Part shown: piece after piece, positions 31,649 through 43,270 of the stretch | Layout: each line of letters starts with the position of its first letter | Numbering within the stretch: position 1 is the first letter of the stretch | From: Haemophilus sp. C1 | Lineage (GTDB): Bacteria; Pseudomonadota; Gammaproteobacteria; Enterobacterales; Pasteurellaceae | Assembly (NCBI RefSeq): GCF_001276515.1 | Contig: NZ_LDVZ01000006.1 | Span: 1-64,000, forward strand | Length of the DNA stretch: 64,000 bases | Reading direction: 5' to 3' | The notes under the pieces: generated by a model | Databases searched by the model: none | What the model saw: only the letters and a program-made list of their open reading frames with translations | Told to the model about the DNA's origin: nothing | Position numbers and translations under genes: made by a program

Positions 31649-33460
31649 TTATTTTTTAGGTAACGCATCAGTCGAAGCATTAAATTTCACGTTTGATGAA
31701 GTGTAAGCCTCAAAGTGCGGATGTTTTTTCATAAATTTTATGAAACTTTCTGCATCAGGTAAGTAGGTATCAACGCCCTCATATTTTGGATCGTTAAATA
31801 ATTTACCAAAGGTTTTGTAACCGTCTTTACCGCCTGCAACATAAGCATTCGTTCCGACAAGATAACGTTTGTTATCATCAATTGGTTCCCATTGTTGGGT
31901 TTGTTTATTCAATACTTCCACACTCACTAAACGTTTACCCTCCGCATTTGGTGTTTCATTCGCTTCATAGCGAATACCCGCACCATAAGGGAATGCACCA
32001 GTTGAACCATCAACTAAAGCAAACTGCATTGCATCTTCAAGCACTTGTTTCACTAACGAACCTTCCATTTTATAGGTATATAAGGTATTCCCGAAAGGCA
32101 AGAAAGTATAAGCATCATTAAAGGTCACGTTGCCCGGTAAAATATCTGCGCGTACACCGCCCGCATTTTGAATAGTTAAATCCACTGTTTTGAGTTCGTT
32201 ATACATTGTTTCTGCAATAAAACGTGTTGCAATAGAACCCTCTGGATTTGAACCTGCTTTATTTGGGATACGATTTGCTGAACCACCAGGCATTGTAGAA
32301 CCAGTGATGACACCCACAATTTCTTGTGCTAAACGATCTTTTTCACTTTTATATTTAGCAATAATCTTATCGGTTTTTGCATCGTGATCATCAAGTGAAA
32401 TACTTTTCATTGATTTTAAAGTATCAAGTGCTTTTTTACGTTCATCGCCAGCTAATTCAGCCCATTTACCTTCCGAATTTTTCACTTGAAGTTTATGAGA
32501 ACTCATTAATACGTGAGGAATTTTACGAGTAATAGACGCAATACCTTCAGGACTGAATTTAACACCTAAGTCACCCACCACAGCAGAATAAGCCCAGCCT
32601 TCCATTACAAATACTGGTTCTCCATTCGGATTTTTAAATTCAAGTGGATATTCATAGATTACTGGCAATTTTAAACCACGTAATTCATCATTTCCGTATA
32701 AATAATGTGAATCGCCAGTAACGATCACATCAATATCATTCACTTTTTGAGCAATTTCGATATTTTTTTCACTTCCAGCGTGTGAAAGTAAAATGATTTT
32801 ATTAATACCTTGTTGTTTTAGCGCATTTGCCATAATTTGTGCGGTAGCAATTTCATCATAGAACTTCACATCCTTACCAGGAGAAGAGGAATTCACCGTT
32901 TTATTCACGGTATCTAAACCGATAATGGCAATTTTTTCTCCATCCACTGTGAAAATATCGTAAGGTTTCCATTTGTTATACAAAATTGAACTTTTATCAG
33001 GAATCACATTAGCTGAAAGCACAGGGATTTTTAATGGCTCAAGCAGTTTTAATAACCCTTCATTGCCTGCGTCAAATTCATGATTACCTAAAGTAAAATA
33101 ATGGAAATTACCTGCATTCATCACAGCTGCATCTGCAGAACCGCCAAATAGCGTAAAGTAAAGCGTACCAGTAATGGCATCGCCTGCATGCAGTACTAAT
33201 GGATTTTTGTATTTTTTACGCAATTCGTTAAGTTTTGCATTGACAGCAGAAAAACCACCAATATCCACTTTAGTTTGCTGACCATTTAAATTAATCCGTG
33301 TTTCGTGCGGTTCTAAATAAGAATGGTGATCATTGATGTGCAAAATACTTAATTCCACAGCTTTGTGAGCTTGTGGTGCCTCTTTGGCAAGAGCTGCACT
33401 AGTGAAAAGCATCGCGAATGCACTGAGTGCAAAGGTAGCTGATTTTTTGGATAAAAGCAT
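31649..33460 (-). CDS. nadN: Periplasmic NAD pyrophosphatase / 5'-nucleotidase NadN
   Basis: A 603-aa exported 5'-nucleotidase-family enzyme. In this NAD (V-factor)-requiring species it cleaves NAD to NMN and then nicotinamide riboside for uptake. Signal peptide to about residue 25. The metallophosphatase domain carries ILHINDHHSYLEP, LHAGDAITGT, TLGNHEFDAG and LLSHAG; the C-terminal nucleotide-binding domain has NAGGVRADI and FPYGAGIRYEAN. It is followed by its own terminator, and preceded by a 257-aa periplasmic gene 22 bp upstream in the same operon. Confidence 0.94.
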   Translation of the reverse strand: MLLSKKSATFALSAFAMLFTSAALAKEAPQAHKAVELSILHINDHHSYLEPHETRINLNGQQTKVDIGGFSAVNAKLNELRKKYKNPLVLHAGDAITGTLYFTLFGGSADAAVMNAGNFHYFTLGNHEFDAGNEGLLKLLEPLKIPVLSANVIPDKSSILYNKWKPYDIFTVDGEKIAIIGLDTVNKTVNSSSPGKDVKFYDEIATAQIMANALKQQGINKIILLSHAGSEKNIEIAQKVNDIDVIVTGDSHYLYGNDELRGLKLPVIYEYPLEFKNPNGEPVFVMEGWAYSAVVGDLGVKFSPEGIASITRKIPHVLMSSHKLQVKNSEGKWAELAGDERKKALDTLKSMKSISLDDHDAKTDKIIAKYKSEKDRLAQEIVGVITGSTMPGGSANRIPNKAGSNPEGSIATRFIAETMYNELKTVDLTIQNAGGVRADILPGNVTFNDAYTFLPFGNTLYTYKMEGSLVKQVLEDAMQFALVDGSTGAFPYGAGIRYEANETPNAEGKRLVSVEVLNKQTQQWEPIDDNKRYLVGTNAYVAGGKDGYKTFGKLFNDPKYEGVDTYLPDAESFIKFMKKHPHFEAYTSSNVKFNASTDALPKK

Positions 33461-33482
33461 AAAAACTCCTGTTGGTAAGGGA

Positions 33483-34256
33483 TTAATTTAAACCTTCTAG
33501 CATTGCTTGAAAGGTTTTGTAACGAATTGCATCATTATTGTGCTGTAAATTTTCTCGAGGTTGATCTAAATACGAAAAATCATCAACTTCCACACCTTTA
33601 AATTGGCGATTGAACATCATATTTGCTAAAGCAAGGCGTGGCTTAATTTCAGAAGAAGGAGTAATCAAACTGACACGATTTTCAGTAATCGGAAAAATAG
33701 TCTGATTCGGAAAATCTTGACGTATTTGTTCAATAATTTTTTGAAATATACCTTTGGCATTCAAAGACAATAATATAATTTGATCTGCTTTTGCTCCCCG
33801 CTCCATTAAAGCCTGAACAAATTGCTCTGAATTACCTGTTTGACGAATATAAATTTTTGCCTGCTCATTTGCTAAAAAAGACACCAGTAAGTTTTTCTTC
33901 ATTTCCTGAATTAAATTAGCATCGCCAGTATTTATCGGCTCAAAATATAAATAATCAAGAAATTTAGGAGTGAGATTTTTATCTGTTTTAAAAATGCGAG
34001 TGAGGATTTTTTCGCTTATTTGAATCTGATTATCAAGAAATTGGGGAGGTAAAGAAAAAAGAGCGGTCAGTTTTTTTTGTAAATTTGTAATTTGTTGTTT
34101 GTCTTGTTTAGCCAAAGCCATTGAAAATTGTTGCTTCAAAGCCTCAGCTGATTTAGTGGATATTGATTGATGAGAAGATGGACTAGCTATTACACCTTGT
34201 TGAACACCAATAGATGATGCTAATCCAATTAACACAGAATGAAAACCAATTTTCAT
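33483..34256 (-). CDS. Exported protein of unknown function, upstream of nadN
   Basis: A 257-aa protein starting [17 protein letters not shown] with a probable signal peptide to about residue 25 (IASPSS). The mature part is rich in helices, Q and K, with no cysteines in conserved pairs and no enzyme motif I recognise. It precedes nadN by 22 bp on the same strand and may be co-transcribed with it, so a link to nucleotide salvage is possible but unproven. An ATG at 34268 would add four residues. Confidence 0.7.
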   Translation of the reverse strand: MKIGFHSVLIGLASSIGVQQGVIASPSSHQSISTKSAEALKQQFSMALAKQDKQQITNLQKKLTALFSLPPQFLDNQIQISEKILTRIFKTDKNLTPKFLDYLYFEPINTGDANLIQEMKKNLLVSFLANEQAKIYIRQTGNSEQFVQALMERGAKADQIILLSLNAKGIFQKIIEQIRQDFPNQTIFPITENRVSLITPSSEIKPRLALANMMFNRQFKGVEVDDFSYLDQPRENLQHNNDAIRYKTFQAMLEGLN

Positions 34257-34431
34257 AATAAACCTCATTTAACTGATATTTTATCAAGCTAAAATACCGC
34301 TATACGCGTAAACTTGACTTAAAACGGCTTGAGTATTTTCAAGATTATACGTAAAACAAAATAGCTTGTGAATGATAATGTTTACCTTTTCAAGATAATA
34401 TAACGTACTTATTAGAATGCTCATCCAAAAC

Positions 34432-34459
34432 TTGCAATTTTGCTCAAAAAGTATAAAAT
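34432..34459 (+). promoter_or_regulatory. Candidate sigma-70 promoter of the rpsP operon
   Basis: TTGCAA (34432-34437), a 16-nt spacer, then TAAAAT (34454-34459), about 100 bp before rpsP. The 310-bp gap from 34257 to 34566 shows no gene; the divergent promoter of the nadN operon must also lie here. Confidence 0.5.
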
Positions 34460-34566
34460 TCGCAGGCTTTTTGTCTATATATACAGAGAAAAAAGTAAGC
34501 TATATTCTTAAATCGCTTTCGAGTTTGGGAATATTCTTTTAGTAATTAAACATTTAGAGGAAGGTT

Positions 34567-34815
34567 ATGGTAACCATTCGTTTATCTCGTGGCGGAGCTA
34601 AAAAACGCCCATTTTATCAAATCGTAGTAGCTGACAGCCGTTCACCACGTGACGGTCGTTTCATTGAGCGTGTAGGTTTCTTCAACCCAATCGCACAAGG
34701 TAACGCAGAACGTGTTCGTATCAACCTAGACCGTGTTAACCACTGGGTTGGTCAAGGTGCATCACTTTCTGATCGTGTTGCGAGCTTGGTAAAAGAAGCA
34801 CAAAAAGCAGCATAA
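34567..34815 (+). CDS. rpsP: 30S ribosomal protein S16
   Basis: 82 aa, the E. coli length. Opens [20 protein letters not shown] with the family [14 protein letters not shown] block. First gene of the classical rpsP-rimM-trmD-rplS operon. A strong GAGGAAGG ribosome site precedes the start. Confidence 0.98.
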   Translation: MVTIRLSRGGAKKRPFYQIVVADSRSPRDGRFIERVGFFNPIAQGNAERVRINLDRVNHWVGQGASLSDRVASLVKEAQKAA

Positions 34816-34862
34816 TTTTGCTTTTTGATTTAGTTCTTAAACTAAGAAGATAGGTGAGAAAT

Positions 34863-35390
34863 ATGGAACAACAACGTATTGAAGTTGTGGGCAAATTAGG
34901 CTCAACCTACGGTATTCGTGGGTGGTTACGTATTTATTCATCAACAGAACAAGCTGAAAGCATTTTTGATTATCAACCTTGGTTTTTAAAAATCAAAGGT
35001 GAATGGCAGCCAACTGAATTAGAAAACTGGCGCCATCATAATCACGAAATCATCGTTAAATTAAAAGGCGTTGATGATCGTGAAGCCGCACAAATTTTAG
35101 CGAATGTTGAAATTGGTGTGGATTTATCTGTTTTCCCAGAACTGGAAGAGGGCGATTATTACTGGCACGATTTAATCGGTTGTTCAGTCGTCAACCTAGA
35201 AGGTTATACAATGGGAACGGTAACAGAGATGATGGAAACCGGTTCTAACGATGTGTTAGTGGTGAAAGCCAATACCAAGGATGCTTTTGGAAAACAAGAG
35301 CGGTTAATTCCGTTCTTGTATGAACAAGTAGTTAAAAGAGTCGATCTCACCACGAAAATAATTGAAGTGGATTGGGACGCTGGTTTCTAA
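34863..35390 (+). CDS. rimM: Ribosome maturation factor RimM
   Basis: A 175-aa 16S processing and 30S-head assembly factor that binds S19. N-terminal RimM domain ([19 protein letters not shown]) and C-terminal PRC-barrel ([21 protein letters not shown] ending VDWDAGF). I chose the start at 34863 with AGGTGAG just upstream; the ATG at 34854 has less good spacing. Second gene of the operon. Confidence 0.96.
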   Translation: MEQQRIEVVGKLGSTYGIRGWLRIYSSTEQAESIFDYQPWFLKIKGEWQPTELENWRHHNHEIIVKLKGVDDREAAQILANVEIGVDLSVFPELEEGDYYWHDLIGCSVVNLEGYTMGTVTEMMETGSNDVLVVKANTKDAFGKQERLIPFLYEQVVKRVDLTTKIIEVDWDAGF

Positions 35391-35427
35391 TCTCAAGTAT
35401 GCACAAACGTAATGTAGTAGGCTTTTT

Positions 35428-36168
35428 ATGTGGATAGGGGTGATTTCATTATTCCCCGAAATGTTTAAAGCGATTACGGAATTTGGGGTTACAGGAAGAG
35501 CCGTAAAACATAATCTTCTGCAAGTAGAATGTTGGAATCCAAGAGATTTTACATTCGACAAGCATAAAACTGTGGATGACCGTCCTTATGGTGGTGGTCC
35601 AGGAATGCTGATGATGGTGCAACCTTTACGGGATGCGATTCATGCTGCGAAAGCAGCGGCAGGAGAAGGCGCAAAGGTGATTTACCTTTCGCCACAAGGA
35701 CGTAAACTCGATCAAGGCGGCGTAACCGAGCTTGCTCAAAATCAGAAATTGATTTTGGTATGTGGACGTTACGAAGGGATTGATGAACGATTGATTCAAA
35801 CTGAAATTGATGAAGAATGGTCAATTGGCGATTACGTTCTGACCGGTGGGGAATTGCCAGCAATGACATTGATTGATGCTGTTGCACGGTTTGTTCCCGG
35901 CGTATTGGGCAAACAAGCTTCTGCAGAAGAAGATTCTTTTGCTGATGGATTGTTAGATTGTCCACATTACACTAGACCGGAAGTGTTAGAAGGCTTAACC
36001 GTACCACCCGTGCTGATGTCAGGACATCACGAAGAAATTCGGAAATGGCGATTAAAACAATCGCTACAAAGAACGTGGCTCCGACGCCCTGAGCTCTTAG
36101 AAGGCCTAGCTCTGACTGACGAACAACGTAAACTGTTAAAAGAGGCACAAGCCGAGCATAACAGTTAG
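35428..36168 (+). CDS. trmD: tRNA (guanine-N1-)-methyltransferase TrmD
   Basis: Methylates G37 in tRNAs reading CNN, preventing +1 frameshifts; essential. 246 aa. SPOUT trefoil-knot motifs: [28 protein letters not shown] and [14 protein letters not shown]. Third gene of the rpsP operon. Confidence 0.98.
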   Translation: MWIGVISLFPEMFKAITEFGVTGRAVKHNLLQVECWNPRDFTFDKHKTVDDRPYGGGPGMLMMVQPLRDAIHAAKAAAGEGAKVIYLSPQGRKLDQGGVTELAQNQKLILVCGRYEGIDERLIQTEIDEEWSIGDYVLTGGELPAMTLIDAVARFVPGVLGKQASAEEDSFADGLLDCPHYTRPEVLEGLTVPPVLMSGHHEEIRKWRLKQSLQRTWLRRPELLEGLALTDEQRKLLKEAQAEHNS

Positions 36169-36204
36169 TTTCAGTTACATCTAGGATCAATAAAGGATCA
36201 AACA

Positions 36205-36555
36205 ATGTCTAACATTATCAAACAACTTGAACAAGAACAATTAAAACAAAACGTACCTAGCTTCCGCCCAGGTGATACTTTAGAAGTTAAAGTATGGGTA
36301 GTTGAAGGTAGCAAACGTCGTTTGCAAGCATTCGAAGGCGTGGTTATTGCAATTCGTAACCGTGGCTTGCACTCCGCATTTACTCTACGTAAAGTATCTA
36401 ACGGCGTAGGCGTTGAGCGTGTATTCCAAACTCACTCTCCAGCTGTAGATTCCATCGCAGTTAAACGTAAAGGTGCGGTGCGTAAAGCTAAACTTTACTA
36501 CTTACGTGAACGTTCAGGTAAATCTGCTCGTATTAAAGAGCGTTTGGGCGAATAA
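36205..36555 (+). CDS. rplS: 50S ribosomal protein L19
   Basis: 116 aa, near-identical in layout to E. coli L19 (115): [15 protein letters not shown], then [20 protein letters not shown] and the basic tail [15 protein letters not shown]. Last gene of the operon, followed by a strong terminator. Confidence 0.98.
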   Translation: MSNIIKQLEQEQLKQNVPSFRPGDTLEVKVWVVEGSKRRLQAFEGVVIAIRNRGLHSAFTLRKVSNGVGVERVFQTHSPAVDSIAVKRKGAVRKAKLYYLRERSGKSARIKERLGE

Positions 36556-36568
36556 TTTCGCAAAGAAA

Positions 36569-36596
36569 AAGGCTTGGAATTCCAAGCCTTTTTTTT
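36569..36596 (+). terminator. Rho-independent terminator of rpsP-rimM-trmD-rplS
   Basis: Perfect 12-bp palindromic stem (AAGGCTTGGAAT and its complement) followed by eight T. It lies 13 bp after rplS. Confidence 0.9.
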
Positions 36597-36608
36597 GCAT
36601 TCATCATA

Positions 36609-37346
36609 TTAATCAGCACTATAATACAATTTTCCGATTTCAATTTTTTGCCGACCAGTCTCTTCACGCCATTTATTGCTATCACGTAAAGAATACACGC
36701 AACCGCAATATTCTTGTTGATAGAATCGTTCACGCTTACTAATCTCAATCATACGCTGTGAACCACCTTCCTTGCGCCAATTATAATCCCAATAAACAAC
36801 ATCATCATATTTTTCCGCTGCACGATGTCCACAGCCATTGATTTGATTCATATCCTTCCAGCGAGAAATACCAAGACAACTAGTAAACACAGGAAAACCG
36901 TGTTCATGAGCATATTCAGCAGTTTTTTCAAAACGCATATCAAAACATATAGTACAACGGATACCCCTCTCTGGCTCCCATTCCATTCCTTTGGCACGAT
37001 CAAACCAATTTTGACGATCGTAATCTGCATCAATAAATGGAATGCCAAATTTTTGAGCAAAACGAATATTTTCTTCTTTACGAATTAAATATTCTTTGAG
37101 TGGATGAATGTTCGGATTGTAAAAATAAATCGTAAACTCAATGCCAGATGCAAGGATTGCTTCCATCACTTCACCCGAACAAGGTGCACAGCATGAATGT
37201 AAAAGGAGTTTATTATGCCCATCCGGCAACTCAAGTTTTTCACGAATAAAAGGTGCATTAGGATCTTTGCGTACCTTTTGTTTACGAGTTTTACCTTGAA
37301 AATTAACCGCGCTTTGCTCGGGTTTAGATTGAAGTTCTGTATTCAT
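36609..37346 (-). CDS. queH: Epoxyqueuosine reductase QueH
   Basis: The last step of tRNA queuosine synthesis, reducing epoxyqueuosine; QueH is the non-cobalamin alternative to QueG. 245 aa. Cysteine motifs for the 4Fe-4S/Fe centre: [16 protein letters not shown] near residue 50, [40 protein letters not shown], and [14 protein letters not shown] near the end. It shares a pathway with yhhQ at 49807, whose leader has a probable preQ1 sensor. It converges with rplS. Confidence 0.93.
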   Translation of the reverse strand: MNTELQSKPEQSAVNFQGKTRKQKVRKDPNAPFIREKLELPDGHNKLLLHSCCAPCSGEVMEAILASGIEFTIYFYNPNIHPLKEYLIRKEENIRFAQKFGIPFIDADYDRQNWFDRAKGMEWEPERGIRCTICFDMRFEKTAEYAHEHGFPVFTSCLGISRWKDMNQINGCGHRAAEKYDDVVYWDYNWRKEGGSQRMIEISKRERFYQQEYCGCVYSLRDSNKWREETGRQKIEIGKLYYSAD

Positions 37347-37396
37347 AAAGTTTAATTAAAATTAATGGGTATTAAGTATATAAGCTAAATCAAGGG

Positions 37397-38386
37397 CTAA
37401 TAATTTCTATCAACTGACAAATAAGCCAAAGAAATCAATGCCTTCTTATAATCACTGTCTGGCAACATTGCAATTGCATCTACTGCTTTTTTAGCTTCTT
37501 CTTTTGCACGATTCATCGCATAATCTAAAGACTTATGCTCAGCCATAATAGCTAATACTTCATCAATAGCTTCACGTTTACCGCCTTGTTCAATCGCTTC
37601 GCGAATTAGAGCCGCCTGTTGAGTATTACCATGACGCATAGCGTGTAGCAGAGGAAGGGTTGGTTTTCCTTCAGCTAAATCATCGCCTACATTTTTACCT
37701 AGAGCTTGTGCATTTGCACTATAATCCAATACATCATCCACAAGCTGAAATGCAGTTCCAAGATAACGCCCATAATCTTGTAAAGCCTTTTCTTGCACTT
37801 CTGTTCCACCCGCAACAATTGCCGCAGCCTGACCAGCCACCTCAAACAAACGTGCAGTTTTGCTATAAATTACACGCATATAATTAGCTTCGCTCGTTTC
37901 AGGATCATTAACATTCATTAACTGCTGAACTTCTCCTTCCGCTAAAACGTTAGTCGCATCAGCCATAATTCCCAAAATCTTCAATGACTCTAATCGTGCA
38001 ACTAATTGAAATGCACGCGTATAAATAAAGTCTCCTACCAGTACACTTGCAGCATTCCCAAATTCTGAGTTCGCCGTAGCGCGCCCACGACGCATATCGG
38101 ACTCATCCACCACATCATCATGTAATAAAGAGGCAGTATGAATAAATTCAACAAAAGTAGCACAAGTAATTGAATTAGAACCTTCAAACCCTAAAGATCG
38201 TGCTGCGAGAACTGCGATCAACGGGCGGATCCGCTTACCACCACCTTGAACAATATAAAAACCTAACTGTCCTATTAGCGGTACATCTGAATTAAGCTGA
38301 GCAAGAATATTTTGATTAACTTTTTGCATATCTGGATCTGCAAGTTTCTGGATCTCGTCTATGCTCATAAGATCTTGTTTCTTCAT
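37397..38386 (-). CDS. ispB: Octaprenyl diphosphate synthase-type polyprenyl synthase
   Basis: Makes the quinone isoprenoid side chain. 329 aa. Two aspartate-rich motifs of trans-prenyltransferases are present: LLHDDVVDESDMRRG near residue 85 and FQLVDDVLDYSAN near 215; GGGKRIRP is near the start. It is divergent from rplU, as in E. coli. Confidence 0.96.
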   Translation of the reverse strand: MKKQDLMSIDEIQKLADPDMQKVNQNILAQLNSDVPLIGQLGFYIVQGGGKRIRPLIAVLAARSLGFEGSNSITCATFVEFIHTASLLHDDVVDESDMRRGRATANSEFGNAASVLVGDFIYTRAFQLVARLESLKILGIMADATNVLAEGEVQQLMNVNDPETSEANYMRVIYSKTARLFEVAGQAAAIVAGGTEVQEKALQDYGRYLGTAFQLVDDVLDYSANAQALGKNVGDDLAEGKPTLPLLHAMRHGNTQQAALIREAIEQGGKREAIDEVLAIMAEHKSLDYAMNRAKEEAKKAVDAIAMLPDSDYKKALISLAYLSVDRNY

Positions 38387-38496
38387 TTTTCATCATTTAT
38401 CAGTCAAAAGTGCGGTGCATTTTACCCGAATTTTCAGACTTTCTGAAATCAATCCGCAAATGAAGGGAATTTTTTTATTTTATTATAAATAAATTC

Positions 38497-38525
38497 TTGC
38501 CATAGGTAGGATTTTTCCGTAGAAT
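38497..38525 (+). promoter_or_regulatory. Sigma-70 promoter of rplU-rpmA
   Basis: TTGCCA (38497-38502), a 17-nt spacer, TAGAAT (38520-38525). The expected transcript start is near 38532, giving a leader of about 65 nt that contains a small hairpin (see the leader entry). Confidence 0.65.
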
Positions 38526-38549
38526 TTGCGACCTATTTATATGAATTTT

Positions 38550-38598
38550 TAAGTGTGGACTGCTAAAAAGCAGGGAAACACAATTAAGCGGAGTATTT
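38550..38598 (+). promoter_or_regulatory. Possible structured rplU mRNA leader
   Basis: The leader can fold with an outer GTGT/ACAC stem and an inner GCT/AGC hairpin around CTAAAAAGCAGG, followed by the AAGCGGAG ribosome site. Ribosomal-protein operons often carry autoregulatory leaders; I cannot show conservation from one sequence. Confidence 0.35.
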
Positions 38599-38910
38599 AT
38601 GTACGCAGTTTTCCAAAGTGGCGGTAAACAACACCGTGTGAGCGAAGGTCAAGTTGTTCGTTTAGAAAAACTTGAACTTGCAACTGGCGCAACAGTTGAG
38701 TTCGATTCTGTGTTGATGATCGTTAATGGTGAAGATGTTAAAATCGGTGCACCAGTAGTTGCTGGCGCAAAAGTAGTGGCTGAAGTAGTTGCACAAGGTC
38801 GTGGCGAGAAAGTTAAAATCGTTAAATTCCGTCGTCGCAAACACAGCCGTAAACAACAAGGTCATCGTCAGTGGTTCACAGAAGTGAAAATCACTGGGAT
38901 TCAAGCATAA
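38599..38910 (+). CDS. rplU: 50S ribosomal protein L21
   Basis: 103 aa, the E. coli length. [20 protein letters not shown] and the C-terminal [19 protein letters not shown] are diagnostic. First gene of rplU-rpmA, 20 bp ahead of rpmA. Confidence 0.98.
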   Translation: MYAVFQSGGKQHRVSEGQVVRLEKLELATGATVEFDSVLMIVNGEDVKIGAPVVAGAKVVAEVVAQGRGEKVKIVKFRRRKHSRKQQGHRQWFTEVKITGIQA

Positions 38911-38930
38911 TTTCAGAGGAGATCAAGTAG

Positions 38931-39188
38931 ATGGCAACTAAAAAAGCTGGTGGTTCAACTCGTAACGGTCGCGATTCTGAAGCTAAACGCCTTGGTGTTA
39001 AACGTTTCGGTGGCGAATCTGTATTAGCAGGTAGCATCATTGTTCGTCAACGTGGTACTAAGTTCCACGCGGGTAGCAACGTAGGTATGGGTAAAGACCA
39101 CACCTTATTCGCAACTGCAGATGGCAAAGTTAAATTTGAAGTAAAAGGCGAGAAAAGCCGTAAATACGTAAGTATTGTTACTGAATAA
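38931..39188 (+). CDS. rpmA: 50S ribosomal protein L27
   Basis: 85 aa. N-terminal [20 protein letters not shown] reaches toward the peptidyl-transferase centre in the family; [15 protein letters not shown] is conserved. Followed by a terminator before the DMT exporter gene. Confidence 0.98.
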   Translation: MATKKAGGSTRNGRDSEAKRLGVKRFGGESVLAGSIIVRQRGTKFHAGSNVGMGKDHTLFATADGKVKFEVKGEKSRKYVSIVTE

Positions 39189-39207
39189 TTTAAAATCTAT
39201 TCGATTG

Positions 39208-39235
39208 AAACGCCCTACAATTTTGTGGGGCGTTT
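39208..39235 (+). terminator. Rho-independent terminator of rplU-rpmA
   Basis: AAACGCCCTACA pairs with TGTGGGGCGTTT (one mismatch region) and is followed by TTGTCTTTTTT. It lies about 20 bp after rpmA. Confidence 0.8.
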
Positions 39236-39268
39236 TGTCTTTTTTAATTTCACATAAGCGAGCAAGCA

Positions 39269-40189
39269 ATGAAACAACAACCTTTATTAGGATTTACCTT
39301 TGCGCTTATTACCGCTATGGCTTGGGGATCCTTACCTATCGCTCTCAAACAAGCTTTGTCTGTAATGAACGCGCAAACTATCGTATGGTATCGTTTTGTT
39401 GTAGCCACAATCTCATTATTAGTCCTACTTGCTTATAAAAAGAAATTACCCGAACTAATGAAAGTCGGCCAATATGCTTGGCTTGCTCTTATTGGGGTAA
39501 TTGGCCTTACCGGCAATTTTCTATTATTTAGTAGTTCGCTGAATTATATTGAACCTTCAGTTGCACAAATTTTTATTCATTTATCCTCTTTTGGAATGCT
39601 TATCTGTGGTGTCCTGATCTTCAAAGAAAAATTAGGACTACACCAAAAGATCGGACTTTTCTTATTGTTAATTGGTTTAGGCTTATTCTTTAATGATCGT
39701 TTTGATGTATTTGCTGGACTAAATCAGTATTCAACAGGTGTCATCTTAAGCGTAGCAGGATCCCTTATTTGGGTCACTTATGGAATGGCACAAAAATTAA
39801 TGTTGCGTAAATTTAATTCACAACAAATCTTGCTAATGATGTATTTAGGTTGTGCCATAACTTTTATGCCGATGGCTGAATTCTCGCAAGTACAAGAACT
39901 CACACCGTTAGCTCTGATTTGTTTTATTTACTGCTGTTTAAATACCTTAATTGGATACGGCTCTTATGCGGAAGCGCTTAATCGTTGGGATGTATCAAAA
40001 GTCAGTGTTGTTATCACACTTGTACCTCTTTTCACAATCCTATTTTCACATATTGCGCATTATTTTAGTCCAGCAGATTTCGCGGCACCAGAATTGAATA
40101 ATATTAGCTATATTGGTGCATTTGTTGTAGTATGCGGGGCAATTTTATCCGCAATTGGACATAAATTATTACCGCATAAAACTCATTAA
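39269..40189 (+). CDS. EamA/DMT family transporter (YhbE-like)
   Basis: A 306-aa inner-membrane protein with ten hydrophobic segments in two EamA repeats (FALITAMAWGSLPIALKQAL; GSLIWVTYGMAQKL). The position between rpmA and obgE matches E. coli yhbE, a DMT permease of unknown substrate. An uptake signal overlaps the 3' junction at about 40191, 28 bp before obgE. Confidence 0.85.
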   Translation: MKQQPLLGFTFALITAMAWGSLPIALKQALSVMNAQTIVWYRFVVATISLLVLLAYKKKLPELMKVGQYAWLALIGVIGLTGNFLLFSSSLNYIEPSVAQIFIHLSSFGMLICGVLIFKEKLGLHQKIGLFLLLIGLGLFFNDRFDVFAGLNQYSTGVILSVAGSLIWVTYGMAQKLMLRKFNSQQILLMMYLGCAITFMPMAEFSQVQELTPLALICFIYCCLNTLIGYGSYAEALNRWDVSKVSVVITLVPLFTILFSHIAHYFSPADFAAPELNNISYIGAFVVVCGAILSAIGHKLLPHKTH

Positions 40190-41389
<1,200 letters not shown>

Positions 41390-41420
41390 GAAAGTCTAAT
41401 TTTGTAAGCATTAAAAATTT

Positions 41421-41450
41421 AAAAGCACCTGAAACTTTTAGGTGCTTTTT
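41421..41450. terminator. Bidirectional terminator between obgE and ndk
   Basis: AAAAGCACCT pairs with AGGTGCTTTT over a 9-nt loop, with A/T tracts on both sides, between convergent genes. Confidence 0.8.
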
Positions 41451-41458
41451 GCTATCAA

Positions 41459-41881
41459 TCAACGCTCAAAAATTTCAGAATCAGTAAAGAAATAAGCAAT
41501 TTCACGATTTGCACTTTCTATACTATCTGATCCGTGAACTGAGTTTTCACGTTGACTCAATGCAAAATCTTTACGGATTGTACCTTCTGCTGCAGTTTCT
41601 GGGTTCGTTGTACCAATCAAAGTGCGGTAATCTTTCACTGCATTTTCTTTTTCAAGAACAGAAACCACTATCGGTGAAGACATCATATAATCGACCAAAG
41701 GAGCAAAAAATTCTTTGCCTTGATGTTCTGCATAAAAGCCTTCAGCCTGCTCACGAGTTAAGCGTACCATTTTAGAGGCTATGATTTTAAAGCCATTTTG
41801 CTCAAAACGAGTTAAAATCGCCCCAATTAGATTGCGCTTTACCGCATCAGGTTTAATAATCGAAAAAGTTCTTTCTGTCAT
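41459..41881 (-). CDS. ndk: Nucleoside diphosphate kinase
   Basis: Balances NTP pools through a phosphohistidine. 140 aa. The active His is in [33 protein letters not shown] is the nucleotide-binding start. Two consecutive ATGs (41884 and 41881) follow GGAGGT directly. The second is chosen because the first leaves no spacing. It is downstream of pepB by a few bases on the same strand. Confidence 0.96.
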   Translation of the reverse strand: MTERTFSIIKPDAVKRNLIGAILTRFEQNGFKIIASKMVRLTREQAEGFYAEHQGKEFFAPLVDYMMSSPIVVSVLEKENAVKDYRTLIGTTNPETAAEGTIRKDFALSQRENSVHGSDSIESANREIAYFFTDSEIFER

Positions 41882-41890
41882 CATACCTCC

Positions 41891-43195
41891 TTACTTCAAT
41901 GATTTTGATAACATTAAATTTGCTAAAGTTTGCACACCAATCCCAGTTGCCCCAACAGCCCATAAATCACTACCAGATTTACGATAAGTCGCGGAACAAT
42001 CAATATGCAACCAATTTTGCTGATAATTTTTTATAAAATATGATAAAAATGCAGTTGCAGTACTTGCACCCGCTCCAACTGAAACCGAACCAATATTAGC
42101 AATATCGGCAAAGGATGAATTAATTTGTGAGCGATGAAAATCTTCAAATGGTAAACGCCAGAAGGGTTCATTTTCTTCTTGTGCTGATTGGAAAAGATTC
42201 TTCACGAGATCATCATCCATAGACAATACAGAATGATAGTCATTTCCTACAGCCACTTTTGCTGCGCCAGTTAAAGTCGCACAATCAATAATAAAGTCCG
42301 GATTTTGGTTATCAGCCTCAATCAATCCATCAGCTAACACCAAACGCCCTTCAGCGTCAGTATTCAGCACTTCTGCTGTCACGCCATTTTTATAAGTAAT
42401 AATATCACCCAGTTTAAATGCATTATTGCTTACCAAATTTTCTGCACAACATAAATACAGTTTAACGCGTTGATTTAATCCATGAGCGATCGCGAAACCT
42501 AAAGCCCCGGTTAATAATGCAGCCCCACCCATATCGGTTCGCATTGTACTCATTCCATCACTTGGTTTAATGCTGTAGCCGCCACTGTCAAAGGTAATCC
42601 CCTTGCCAACTAAACAAGCTAACACTGGCGCATTCGGATCTTGTGTTGGATTGAAATCAAGTTGCAACATAGCGGGCAAGTTAGCAGAGCCTTTACCCAC
42701 CGTCCAAATTCCATGATAACCTTGTTGCTCAAGTTCCTCACCAGAAATAATCTTAAAACTTACCGCACTTTTTTTATTATAAATATCAGCTTGGTTTAAG
42801 ATAAATTCAGCCGCACGCTCCGCTAATTTAACTGGCGTTAAACTTTGTGCTGGTTCATTAATAATTCCACGCACAAAATCACCACATTCAATACGCGCTA
42901 ACAATTCATCTTGTGGCTCATCATCTAAATGTGGAAACTCAATCGCATAGTCTTGTTTTGCGGTATAAAAACCTTGATAAAACGCCCAACAAAATTCCAA
43001 ATCCCATTCTTCACCGACCAATTCCACCTCTTTAATCCCTTGCCCACGCAATTTACGAGCAGCTTGTTGAACTAAAGTGCGGTCAGTTTTTCCATTATTT
43101 TTTAAATGAATCATAGCTTTATTAGAGTCAAAGCTCAAAATCGCATTTTTTCCCCAAGCGTCATTCGCTAAGCTATTTGAAAGTGTAATTTGCAT
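41891..43195 (-). CDS. pepB: Peptidase B (M17 leucyl-type aminopeptidase)
   Basis: A dizinc/Mn aminopeptidase, 434 aa (E. coli PepB 427). Metal and catalytic motifs: [20 protein letters not shown] near residue 200 and the M17 signature [13 protein letters not shown] near 277. It releases N-terminal residues, preferring acidic ones in E. coli. Upstream of ndk on the same strand. Confidence 0.95.
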   Translation of the reverse strand: MQITLSNSLANDAWGKNAILSFDSNKAMIHLKNNGKTDRTLVQQAARKLRGQGIKEVELVGEEWDLEFCWAFYQGFYTAKQDYAIEFPHLDDEPQDELLARIECGDFVRGIINEPAQSLTPVKLAERAAEFILNQADIYNKKSAVSFKIISGEELEQQGYHGIWTVGKGSANLPAMLQLDFNPTQDPNAPVLACLVGKGITFDSGGYSIKPSDGMSTMRTDMGGAALLTGALGFAIAHGLNQRVKLYLCCAENLVSNNAFKLGDIITYKNGVTAEVLNTDAEGRLVLADGLIEADNQNPDFIIDCATLTGAAKVAVGNDYHSVLSMDDDLVKNLFQSAQEENEPFWRLPFEDFHRSQINSSFADIANIGSVSVGAGASTATAFLSYFIKNYQQNWLHIDCSATYRKSGSDLWAVGATGIGVQTLANLMLSKSLK

Positions 43196-43270
43196 ATTAT
43201 TCCCCCATATATAAACAAAATAAATTTAGAAACTATACCAGCTTTATTTCTGATAGTTAATTATTTGACA

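Noticed and set aside
34360..34384. Fur-box-like GATAATG sequence upstream of the nadN operon
   Set aside because: Only a partial match to the 19-bp Fur consensus in AT-rich DNA; not supported by position or gene role.
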